64,000 nt of DNA. Source: Pseudoalteromonas espejiana DSM 9414 (GTDB lineage: Bacteria > Pseudomonadota > Gammaproteobacteria > Enterobacterales > Alteromonadaceae). The position numbers and the translations under genes are program-made. The notes below the pieces were generated by a model. The model worked only from the letters and a program-made list of their open reading frames with translations, did not search any database and was not told the DNA's origin. Positions 46,396-53,850 of this stretch are shown piece by piece (position 1 is the first letter of the stretch; each line of letters opens with the position of its first letter). Where the stretch lies: assembly GCF_002221525.1 (NCBI RefSeq), contig NZ_CP011028.1:2305001-2369000 (forward strand), given 5' to 3'.

Positions 46396-47160
46396 ATGTT
46401 TGAAATAAAAAAGATTATAGGTGGCCTACTTATGCCACTGCCTTTATTTGCTATTTTTGCTTTTATAATGTTGTTAATGGCCTTTAAAGGACGTAAATCA
46501 GCACTTGTTCTTTCAAGTTTGAGCTTAGCGGCTTTGCTCACACTGAGTATGCCCTTTTTTGCGCATCAAATTATTAAAAATAATGAGCCAGCCTCACTTA
46601 CGTTTAATGCGTTAAAGCACCCTAAAATAGATAAAATTGTTGTACTTGGTTGCGACATAAACCCAAACGCTGCACTCAGTGCTAATAACCAGCTTGGTAA
46701 CTGTGCGCTTAGCCGCCTAGTCGAGGGAGTAAAACTTGCTAAGCAATACCCTAAAGCACAGCTTATCGTATCAGGGGGTGGCTACAAAAACGTGACTAAC
46801 AGTGGGCTTATGTTTAAAACAGCGATTAGTTTAGGCATAAATAAAAACCGCATTAGCCAAAACCCACACGCAATGGATACTGCCGCAGAGGCAAAACTTT
46901 TAGCCCCTAAGCTTGTTGATTTTAAAGTAGCGTTAGTTACCTCAGTGCTGCATATGGCTCGGGCAAAAAGCTTATTTAACGCCCAAGGGATAGACGTAAT
47001 ACCTGCAGCCACTGACTACCACAACTTTGCCGCTACTCCTTTATATAAGCAGTTTATTCCAAATGCAGAGGCATTAAGAGTCGTGACACAGTACGCACAT
47101 GAAGTGCTCGGAAATGGATGGATAAATATGCGCCGCTGGATTAACCCAGAAGCGCTTTAA
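46396..47160 (+). CDS. YdcF/ElyC-like DUF218 envelope protein
   Basis: 254 residues from ATG 46396. Two N-terminal membrane helices (about 8-30 and 33-55) precede a DUF218 domain (about 75-235). VVLGCDIN, SRLVEGVKLAKQYPKAQLIVSGG, DTAAEAKLLAP and VTSVLHMARAKSLF are the family signatures. E. coli members (ElyC, SanA, YdcF) affect envelope integrity and peptidoglycan/ECA metabolism. The layout (two helices plus DUF218) is ElyC-like. An in-frame GTG at 46384 is an alternative start inside the hairpin. Confidence 0.85.
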   Translation: MFEIKKIIGGLLMPLPLFAIFAFIMLLMAFKGRKSALVLSSLSLAALLTLSMPFFAHQIIKNNEPASLTFNALKHPKIDKIVVLGCDINPNAALSANNQLGNCALSRLVEGVKLAKQYPKAQLIVSGGGYKNVTNSGLMFKTAISLGINKNRISQNPHAMDTAAEAKLLAPKLVDFKVALVTSVLHMARAKSLFNAQGIDVIPAATDYHNFAATPLYKQFIPNAEALRVVTQYAHEVLGNGWINMRRWINPEAL

Positions 47161-47182
47161 AGTTTTAGCAAAAAAATTGATA

Positions 47183-47935
47183 TTAAACTGGGTTGTCAAT
47201 ATCAATAAAGCTGACATCAAACCCATGCTCTGTTGCAAGTAACTCACCTAATGCTTTAATACCATAGCGCTCAGTAGCATGGTGCCCTGCGGCAAAAAAG
47301 TCTATGTTTTGCTCACGAGAGCTGTGAATAGTCTGCTCAGATGCTTCACCGGTGAGGTATGCATCAATGCCTTGCTCTGCAGCAAGGTCAATGTAGCCTT
47401 GGCCACCGCCGGTACAAAGTGCAATCGTATTAATTTTTTCGTTACGCACTAAACTTGTAAGTGGTTCTCTGTTTAAAACAGTAGCTATTTTTTCAGCAAA
47501 TTGTGCACCTGTTAATGGCGTTTTTAAGCGCCCTTTCATTGCCACACTGTTTGTTACAGGCTCAAGACCTGTTTCTATTTCAATATCAAGTAAATCAGCA
47601 AGCTGAGCGTTATTACCAATAACAGGGTGAATATCTAATGGCAAATGATAAGCAAATAGGTTTATATCATGCGCTAATAATGCACCAATCCGGCGTTTTT
47701 TCATGCCCGTTACAGGTTGTGATTCCCCCTTCCAAAAATAGCCATGGTGAACCAAAATAGCATCCGCTTTTTTTTCTATTGCTGCGTCAATAAGTGCTTG
47801 GCTTGCTGTTACCCCTGTTACGATAGTTTTTATCTCGTTTTTACCTTCCACTTGAAGCCCGTTTGGGCAAAAATCTTTAATTGTGTGAGGTTTTAAAATG
47901 TCGTTTAGCAGTTGGTTAAATTCTCTACGTTGCAT
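47183..47935 (-). CDS. ybgI: Nif3-like dinuclear-metal protein (YbgI)
   Basis: 250 residues. Metal-site segments are visible as VHHGYFWKG (near 63), YHLPLDIHP (near 98) and, at the end, FFAAGHHATERYG. This family forms toroidal hexamers with two metal ions per subunit. The biochemical role is debated (GTP cyclohydrolase I type 2-like). ATG 47935 is chosen for its AAGG site; a GTG 21 bases upstream has none. Confidence 0.92.
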   Translation of the reverse strand: MQRREFNQLLNDILKPHTIKDFCPNGLQVEGKNEIKTIVTGVTASQALIDAAIEKKADAILVHHGYFWKGESQPVTGMKKRRIGALLAHDINLFAYHLPLDIHPVIGNNAQLADLLDIEIETGLEPVTNSVAMKGRLKTPLTGAQFAEKIATVLNREPLTSLVRNEKINTIALCTGGGQGYIDLAAEQGIDAYLTGEASEQTIHSSREQNIDFFAAGHHATERYGIKALGELLATEHGFDVSFIDIDNPV

Positions 47936-48085
47936 ACTGGTTACCTTACTAAGCACTGAATTTTGTGCAAATTTTGGCGTTTATGGGCTTAAAATGGAAG
48001 GAAAATCGCAAAAAATTGAAAAACAGTTGGAAAATAGGTATAAATACGGCTTCTTTATCTGTGTTCACAACGTATAGGGTCTCTG

Positions 48086-48454
48086 ATGAGCAAACTAGAC
48101 AAAACAGAAGTTTTATCTGCCTTTGAAGCTGCATATGAAGCTGCCAATGGTAAAAAACCTGAAATTACTACAAAACCTGGCTGGTACAGCATCGATGGCG
48201 GTAAAAACTTACGCCTAGCTGATGTAGCAGAGCTAACTAAAGAATTAAGCTCTGGCAAAACTACTGCACAAGCTGAACAAAAAGCGCCTGCTAAAAAAAC
48301 TAAAACAAAAACAGCTGCGCCTGTTAAAACACAGAAAACGGCTCCGTTCACTGTTGTTACTCAAAGCGAAGACGGCTATACCGCTGAAGAGCTTTGGATT
48401 GTTGAACTCGCAAGCAAAGATCACGACTGTCGCTTACCGCGCGGTGTTGTTTAA
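48086..48454 (+). CDS. Small two-part protein of unknown function
   Basis: 122 residues. An N-terminal segment (1-58, with KPGWYSIDGGKNLRLADVAEL) and a C-terminal one (88-122, SEDGYTAEELWIVELASKDHDC) are joined by a Lys/Thr/Ala/Pro-rich linker (60-87). No signal peptide or membrane helix. A strong terminator follows, and the reading frame is clean, so it is a real gene. I do not recognise a characterised family. Confidence 0.75.
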   Translation: MSKLDKTEVLSAFEAAYEAANGKKPEITTKPGWYSIDGGKNLRLADVAELTKELSSGKTTAQAEQKAPAKKTKTKTAAPVKTQKTAPFTVVTQSEDGYTAEELWIVELASKDHDCRLPRGVV

Positions 48455-48471
48455 ACAATATGTGATTGATA

Positions 48472-48498
48472 AAAAAAACCGCGTTAAGCGGTTTTTTT
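48472..48498. terminator. Bidirectional terminator
   Basis: A7-CCGC-GTTAA-GCGG-T7 between two converging genes; it overlaps the last codons of the HPP gene. Confidence 0.88.
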
Positions 48499-48969
48499 AT
48501 GCCCACAATTTTTAACGCCAGCTAATAATGCCTTAGCTATAACCGCACTTAACACAATAAAGCTAGTGCCTAAAAGCACGGGGAATATTAAAAAATCCCA
48601 GCTTTGCCCCGTTGTAATAATTAAAATTGGGTTAGCCCCTGCTGCCGGATGTACAGTGTTTGTAAGTATCATTAAAGTAATAGCAAGCCCAACAGCAATG
48701 GCGATTGAAATCGTACTATCGCCAATATAATTTACAAATATAACCCCCACTAAAGCCGTTAAAAAATGCCCTACAATAACATTCTTAGGATGAGCTAAAG
48801 GGCTATTTGGAATACCAAATACTAACACCGCTGTTGCACCAAACGGCGCCATTAGCCATATTCCATAATCTTGTAGTGTATTTAACCACGTCAAAAATCC
48901 AATACATAGTACCGAGAACACCCCAGCTATAATGGCAAACTTAAGTCGCTCTATATTCATACTCGTCAT
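48484..48969 (-). CDS. HPP-family integral membrane protein
   Basis: 161 residues with four to five membrane helices. The hallmark TVHPAAGANPILIITTG (near 108-124) is the HPP motif; APFGATAVLVFGIPNSPLAHPKNVIVGH is the other conserved block (near 42-69). HPP proteins in plants transport nitrite; bacterial roles are little studied. It is divergent from a TetR regulator with two operator-like palindromes between, so its repression by that regulator is likely. An internal ATG nine bases on is an alternative start. Confidence 0.88.
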   Translation of the reverse strand: MTSMNIERLKFAIIAGVFSVLCIGFLTWLNTLQDYGIWLMAPFGATAVLVFGIPNSPLAHPKNVIVGHFLTALVGVIFVNYIGDSTISIAIAVGLAITLMILTNTVHPAAGANPILIITTGQSWDFLIFPVLLGTSFIVLSAVIAKALLAGVKNCGHKKTA

Positions 48970-48981
48970 CTCACATCAAAA

Positions 48982-49027
48982 GTAGACCGATCTGTCTACC
49001 CTGACGATTGTAGACAAGTCTGTCTCC
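48982..49027. promoter_or_regulatory. Twin operators between HPP and TetR genes
   Basis: GTAGAC-CGATCT-GTCTAC (48982-48999, perfect arms) and GTAGAC-AAGTCT-GTCTCC (49010-49027, one mismatch) are two 18-bp copies spaced 28 bp apart in a 99-bp divergent spacer. This is what a TetR-family autorepressor would bind. The first copy is one base from the NemR box TAGACCnnnnGGTCTA of E. coli. Confidence 0.75.
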
Positions 49028-49068
49028 CCGTGTCAAGATGAGTTTATTCTCGAATAAAAAAGTATTTT

Positions 49069-49641
49069 ATGAACAAGCAAGAACAAATAGTGAATACAGC
49101 GCTAAGCCTTTTTTATAGCAAAGGGCTACATGCAGTGGGCATAAACGAAATTTTAGCGGTATCAGGAGTCGCAAAAAAAACGCTTTATAATCATTTTGAG
49201 AGTAAAGATGAACTGATCATTGCTTGTTTAAAAAAGCGAGATGAAAATTTTAATAATTGGTTAGAACAAGTTTGCGACAAACCAAATGCAATTGACGTTG
49301 CCAATGCACTTTTTTTCGGTTTAAGCCAATGGTTTAATAACCAAGTGCCTGAGCTTGGCAATTTCAATGGCTGTTTTTTTATTAATACCGCAGCTGAATA
49401 CCCTAATGAATCGCACCCAATAGCCGCTCAATGTAAAGTGCATAAACAAGGTGTCATTGAGCTAATTTTGAATGCGCTTGTTGCTACACCTCAGCTTAAA
49501 AATAATAAAGCCAAAGCAAGCGACATTGCACAAACCTTATTTACTTTAAAAGAGGGGCTTATTTGCCAAGCGCGCGTTATGCATACAAACACATTTCCTA
49601 TGCCTAGCAATCAATTTATTGAGCGTTTAATTTTAATGTAA
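49069..49641 (+). CDS. TetR-family transcriptional repressor
   Basis: 190 residues. The N-terminal helix-turn-helix is classical (ALSLFYSKGLHAVGINEILAVSGVAKKTLYNHFESKDEL, residues 12-50). The C-terminal ligand domain contains a Cys-bearing GCFFINTAAEYP stretch (near 104). The NemR-like operator and a Cys near the ligand site make sensing of electrophiles possible, but this is only a hint. The likely targets are itself and the divergent HPP gene. Ended by a strong hairpin. Confidence 0.92.
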   Translation: MNKQEQIVNTALSLFYSKGLHAVGINEILAVSGVAKKTLYNHFESKDELIIACLKKRDENFNNWLEQVCDKPNAIDVANALFFGLSQWFNNQVPELGNFNGCFFINTAAEYPNESHPIAAQCKVHKQGVIELILNALVATPQLKNNKAKASDIAQTLFTLKEGLICQARVMHTNTFPMPSNQFIERLILM

Positions 49642-49666
49642 AAAAGCGGCTATTTAAGCCGCTTTT
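49642..49666 (+). terminator. Terminator between TetR gene and amidohydrolase gene
   Basis: AAAAGCGGC-7 nt-GCCGCTTTT, 9-bp stem, directly after the TetR stop; symmetrical and usable in both directions. Confidence 0.88.
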
Positions 49667-49698
49667 ATGATGTAAATGTTTAAATTAAAATAGTAGTA

Positions 49699-52600
49699 TT
49701 ACTCAAAATAAAGCGCTTTACGCTGCTTTTTACCCACTTCGTTCATGGTACTTGCATCAAATAAACGACCATTAATCATGGTATAATCAACTTTATCTGA
49801 GTCACGAATATTCTTAAGTGGATCGCCATCAATAACCATTAAATCGGCAAGTTTGCCTACTTCAAGCGAGCCTACGTTTTTATCAAGCCCTAAATATTTA
49901 GCTGGGTCGAGTGTTGACGCTCTAATAGCTTCTAGGGAGCTCATTCCGCCTTGAGCGAACATCCACATTTCCCAGTGAGCGCCTAAGCCCTCACGTTGCC
50001 CATGCGCACCTAAATTTACTAATACACCTAGGTCTTGCAGCTCTTTCGCAACGCGTGCATTATTAAAGTGGTTATAGTGATGATCGGGTGCTTTTACACG
50101 GCGCATTGAACGCGGCAATAATTGATTTTTAGGCACAAATTTACTTAAACGCGGATGATTCCACACATCAGTTTTATCGTACCAATAGTTTTCACCCCAA
50201 ATACCACCGTAAGCAACTACTAATGTTGGTGTGTAACCTACATCGCTTTGCGACCATAGCTGTTTTATATCATCGTAAATATGCTCAACAGGAATAGAGT
50301 GTTCAATGCCGGTGTGGCCATCTACAACCATACTTAAGTTATGTTGTAATAACGAGCCACCTTCTGGCACTATCATCATTTCAAGTTCGCGCCCTGCCTC
50401 AATCACTTGTTGGCGTTGTTCGCGGCGTGGTTGGTTATACGACTTAACACTAAACGCACCCACTTTTTTAAGACGCTCTAAATGAAATTTAGCATCGTCT
50501 AACGAGTCAATATGCGATGTATAACCCGGCATATTTGCGCCGTACAAAATCGTGCCTGTAGAGAAAATTCGCGGCCCTACAATCATTCCTGCCTTTTGCA
50601 TTTCGCTGGCGGTAAATATCTCTGATGTATCGTTTGAAGGATCATGAATTGTGGTAACACCGAGCGCTAAACCTGCAAAGTTTTTCCAGTTTTGCTGTGG
50701 AATTATTTCATCACTTGCTTGAGAGCCATGGGCATGTGCATCAACGATACCAGGCATAATTGTTTTACCTGTAACATCAATTACATCCGCATCATTAGGA
50801 ATAGCAACTTCACCCACTTTACCAATCGATTTAATATGTTTCCCATCGGTAATTATTACGCCACTTTCAATGACCTGTTCGCCATTCATGGTAATAATTT
50901 TTGCACCTTTTAAGGCAATCATACCTTTTGGCTCAGCCATTTTTTTACTAAAGCTAATGTTTTCGCCACTTTTAACTTTAAAATCGGTATCGTCTGCATT
51001 GTTTATAGCAAACATGCCACCTAGGTTTGCATGGTAAAGCTCAGGGCCTAAACTCCAGTACAGTTTATTACTATTAGCACTCCAGCTTATATTTTCACCT
51101 GCACGGACCGATAGCTGCTCTATCGGAAATTTATTATCTTTAGGGCTAATATTAATCACCGAACCACTTTCAACTAATGGCGTAACAAATACTTTAAAAC
51201 GCTCTGCAAACGCTAAATACTTTCCATCTGGAGAGACTCTAAATTCAGTGGCATGCTCTGACTCATAAAGCTTGCGTACCTTTTTACTTTCAAGATCAAC
51301 AACACTTAAAGTTGGCTTAGGCCATGGGCTCATTATAAAAACGCGTTCACTGCTACTGCCAAATTGAGGTTGGTAGCCACTTTTAGTTATTAGCTCGCTT
51401 TCTCCGCCTTTAGTACTTACTTTATAAATACCAGGATTGAGTGACCACTTAGGGTTTAAAACGCTACCGCCAGTGGCTTTTCGATAAACGACTGTTTTAC
51501 CATTAGGACTAAAGGTAGGCTCTACGTATTTACCAGGCTGCGTTGTAATTGTATCGCCACGGCCACTGCGCGCAGATACAACACGTACAGTGCCTTGCGT
51601 ACTGTCATTCCACGTGGTATAGACAATTTTTTTGCCATCACGGGAGTACTGTGGAAATAACTCATAATGATCGGTTTGTTTAGTTAGGCGCTTAATTTTA
51701 CCCGACTCTAAGTCGCGCTTATAAATATACCCTAGCGCTTCAAAAATAGCGGTTTCGCCATCTGGGCTTACCTGCACATTACGCAGCATTTTTACGTCAA
51801 ACTCATCGGTATCTAAGTCTTGTGTAAAACGTACTGCCTTTTGAATTTTTTTAGTGGTTTGTACTTTAAAATCAATTGGGGTGACTGTTTTGTCATCAAC
51901 GGCTAATTTGTGAATTGTACCGCCTGCCCAAAATACCAGTTCATCGTTATCAGGAGTCCATGCAATAGTTGGGTAAACACCATGAATGGCCCACGTTTCT
52001 TGCATGTCGCGCTCAAGCTTATCGTAAAGTTTAGTGTGCTCGCCGCTAGTTAAATCGTATAGATATAAACTGGTTTGAAAGTCGTCACGTTTTATATACG
52101 CAAGCTTTTTACCATCAGGTGAAGGCGTTGGTCTTATTGCACCGCCCATTCCTTCAATAATTGTTTCTATTTCGCCGGTTTGTCGGTCAAAGCGCTTAAT
52201 TTTATAAATACCCGCTACCGAGTCCTTTGAATAATGGAAGGTTTTACCAGGCGTTGCGTCATGGGAAAAATAAACATAACGACCATCAGGTGAAAACATG
52301 GGTTCACCTAAATCTTTTTGGTCGTTTTCACGCTTAGTTAATTGTACGCCTTTCCCACCCGCTTTATGGTAAAGCCAAACTTCACCAGCGCCTAAAGAGC
52401 GGCTTGCGGTAAAGTGTTTTCGGGCAACTAAATAGTCGCCATCAGGGCTCCAAGCAGGGCTATTGAGTAGTCTAAAGGTTTCATCGGTAACCGCGCGCTG
52501 GTTTTCACCATCAATATCCATTACCCATATATTATCGCCACCACCTTGATCCGATGTAAACGCAATGTGCTTACCGTCTGGGCTAAAGCGAGGTTGCATT

Positions 52601-52869
52601 TGCCAAGCAATATCCGATGTAAGTTTAGTTGCCTCACCACCACTAAAAGGCATAGTGTAAATATCGCCAAGTAGATCAAACACCAATGTTTTACCATCAG
52701 GGCTCACATCAATATTCATCCATGTGCCTTGCTGTACGCTAATTGTTGCTTCTACAAATTGCCCTTTGGGTGAATCAACCTGCCACTTAGCTTGCTCTTC
52801 GCTTGCATGCGCGTGACCGATTGCCAATGACACTGATAAAGCCAGTGCAGTGTGAAGCATTTTTTTCAT
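49699..52869 (-). CDS. Exported beta-propeller/amidohydrolase fusion protein
   Basis: 1056 residues. A signal peptide (about 1-21, ending AHA|SEEQ) precedes a TolB/PD40-type propeller region (about 40-640) with many SPDGK repeats. The C-terminal ~390 residues are an amidohydrolase-family domain: VDAHAHGSQ (metal HxH, near 710), DGHTGIEHS and GAHGQREGLGAHWEM, ending GSLEVGKLADLMVIDGDP. Relatives are described as imidazolonepropionase-like or Xaa-Pro peptidase-like. A periplasmic peptidase/amidase is plausible; the substrate is unknown. ATG 52869 gives a normal signal peptide. Confidence 0.85.
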   Translation of the reverse strand: MKKMLHTALALSVSLAIGHAHASEEQAKWQVDSPKGQFVEATISVQQGTWMNIDVSPDGKTLVFDLLGDIYTMPFSGGEATKLTSDIAWQMQPRFSPDGKHIAFTSDQGGGDNIWVMDIDGENQRAVTDETFRLLNSPAWSPDGDYLVARKHFTASRSLGAGEVWLYHKAGGKGVQLTKRENDQKDLGEPMFSPDGRYVYFSHDATPGKTFHYSKDSVAGIYKIKRFDRQTGEIETIIEGMGGAIRPTPSPDGKKLAYIKRDDFQTSLYLYDLTSGEHTKLYDKLERDMQETWAIHGVYPTIAWTPDNDELVFWAGGTIHKLAVDDKTVTPIDFKVQTTKKIQKAVRFTQDLDTDEFDVKMLRNVQVSPDGETAIFEALGYIYKRDLESGKIKRLTKQTDHYELFPQYSRDGKKIVYTTWNDSTQGTVRVVSARSGRGDTITTQPGKYVEPTFSPNGKTVVYRKATGGSVLNPKWSLNPGIYKVSTKGGESELITKSGYQPQFGSSSERVFIMSPWPKPTLSVVDLESKKVRKLYESEHATEFRVSPDGKYLAFAERFKVFVTPLVESGSVINISPKDNKFPIEQLSVRAGENISWSANSNKLYWSLGPELYHANLGGMFAINNADDTDFKVKSGENISFSKKMAEPKGMIALKGAKIITMNGEQVIESGVIITDGKHIKSIGKVGEVAIPNDADVIDVTGKTIMPGIVDAHAHGSQASDEIIPQQNWKNFAGLALGVTTIHDPSNDTSEIFTASEMQKAGMIVGPRIFSTGTILYGANMPGYTSHIDSLDDAKFHLERLKKVGAFSVKSYNQPRREQRQQVIEAGRELEMMIVPEGGSLLQHNLSMVVDGHTGIEHSIPVEHIYDDIKQLWSQSDVGYTPTLVVAYGGIWGENYWYDKTDVWNHPRLSKFVPKNQLLPRSMRRVKAPDHHYNHFNNARVAKELQDLGVLVNLGAHGQREGLGAHWEMWMFAQGGMSSLEAIRASTLDPAKYLGLDKNVGSLEVGKLADLMVIDGDPLKNIRDSDKVDYTMINGRLFDASTMNEVGKKQRKALYFE

Positions 52870-52966
52870 CCATTTCTCACTTGTTATTATTGCAGTTGTA
52901 TTCTCTAACACGATTGCAACAAAAACGGGCATAACATGCCAGTGTTATCAGACCAAGTGCCAAAAA

Positions 52967-53800
52967 TTAATGCCAAACAATGGGATCAAATTGATAATAC
53001 TCCACCAGCATGCGGTAAATTTCAGGGTCGTATTGACGCAGCTCGCTTGGTTTTTCTAAAAAAGTCTCGGTGATCACAGCAAAAAATTCAGCTTCGTTTG
53101 TTGCCCCATAACTGTGAATTACATGGGGCATATTATACGCAACATGGCTTTTTAATTGAGTAAACGCACGGCTAAACACTCTTGCCCACTCTTTGTAAGC
53201 ATGAGCACTTTTTAATAAAGGTGTGCCGCTAGTTTTGCCAGTTTCTTGGTCAAGCTGATGAGCAAATTCATGAAACACTAAGTTATGGCCATCACTAGGA
53301 AGACGATTACCTTCAAGTACATCATGCCAACTAAGCACTAACGTACCGCCAGGCCATGATTCACCTAAACGTACAGTGTTATGATAACTAACAAGCCCTG
53401 CACTATCGCGTGTTGATTGCGGCGCATAATACGCACTCGGGTAAAGTAGAACTTCTTTTACATTTTTATAGAGTGGCCAAGGTTTGTTTAGCACTAACAA
53501 GCATGCATCGGCGGCAACAATTAATTTCATGGCGGGGGTAAGCTTTAAGCCATCGCGGCCTAAAAAGCGCTTTTCGTTTAAAAACCACACTACATGGCGC
53601 TCAAGTTTAGCTCTGTCGGCATCGGTCATTTTTTTATAAATGGGCATACAGCGCAATAAAATGTCTTTTTGCTGAGAATTTAGTACAACATTTTTATATT
53701 TTTTATTCCAAAGCCAGTTTTGTATTGTTGGCCAGCGCCAATAAGTAATAACAAAAACAGCCAATACGGTAATTAGTAGCCCATTTATCATTAGGGACAT
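52967..53800 (-). CDS. mtfA: MtfA-type zinc metallopeptidase (M90)
   Basis: 277 residues. One N-terminal membrane helix (about 4-24) precedes a zinc peptidase domain with HEFAHQLD (HExxH, near 178) and a glutamate ligand downstream (TNEAEFFAVITETF, near 235). E. coli MtfA regulates the glucose PTS by binding the repressor Mlc. Here the membrane anchor is an addition, so its partner may differ. 50 nt after the Reg_prop-GGDEF gene ends there is little spacer, but no overlap. Confidence 0.88.
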   Translation of the reverse strand: MSLMINGLLITVLAVFVITYWRWPTIQNWLWNKKYKNVVLNSQQKDILLRCMPIYKKMTDADRAKLERHVVWFLNEKRFLGRDGLKLTPAMKLIVAADACLLVLNKPWPLYKNVKEVLLYPSAYYAPQSTRDSAGLVSYHNTVRLGESWPGGTLVLSWHDVLEGNRLPSDGHNLVFHEFAHQLDQETGKTSGTPLLKSAHAYKEWARVFSRAFTQLKSHVAYNMPHVIHSYGATNEAEFFAVITETFLEKPSELRQYDPEIYRMLVEYYQFDPIVWH

Positions 53801-53850
53801 CCAAAATAAGTTAGTCCCTTATTAATATGTGCTCTTAAGCTCATTTTCAA

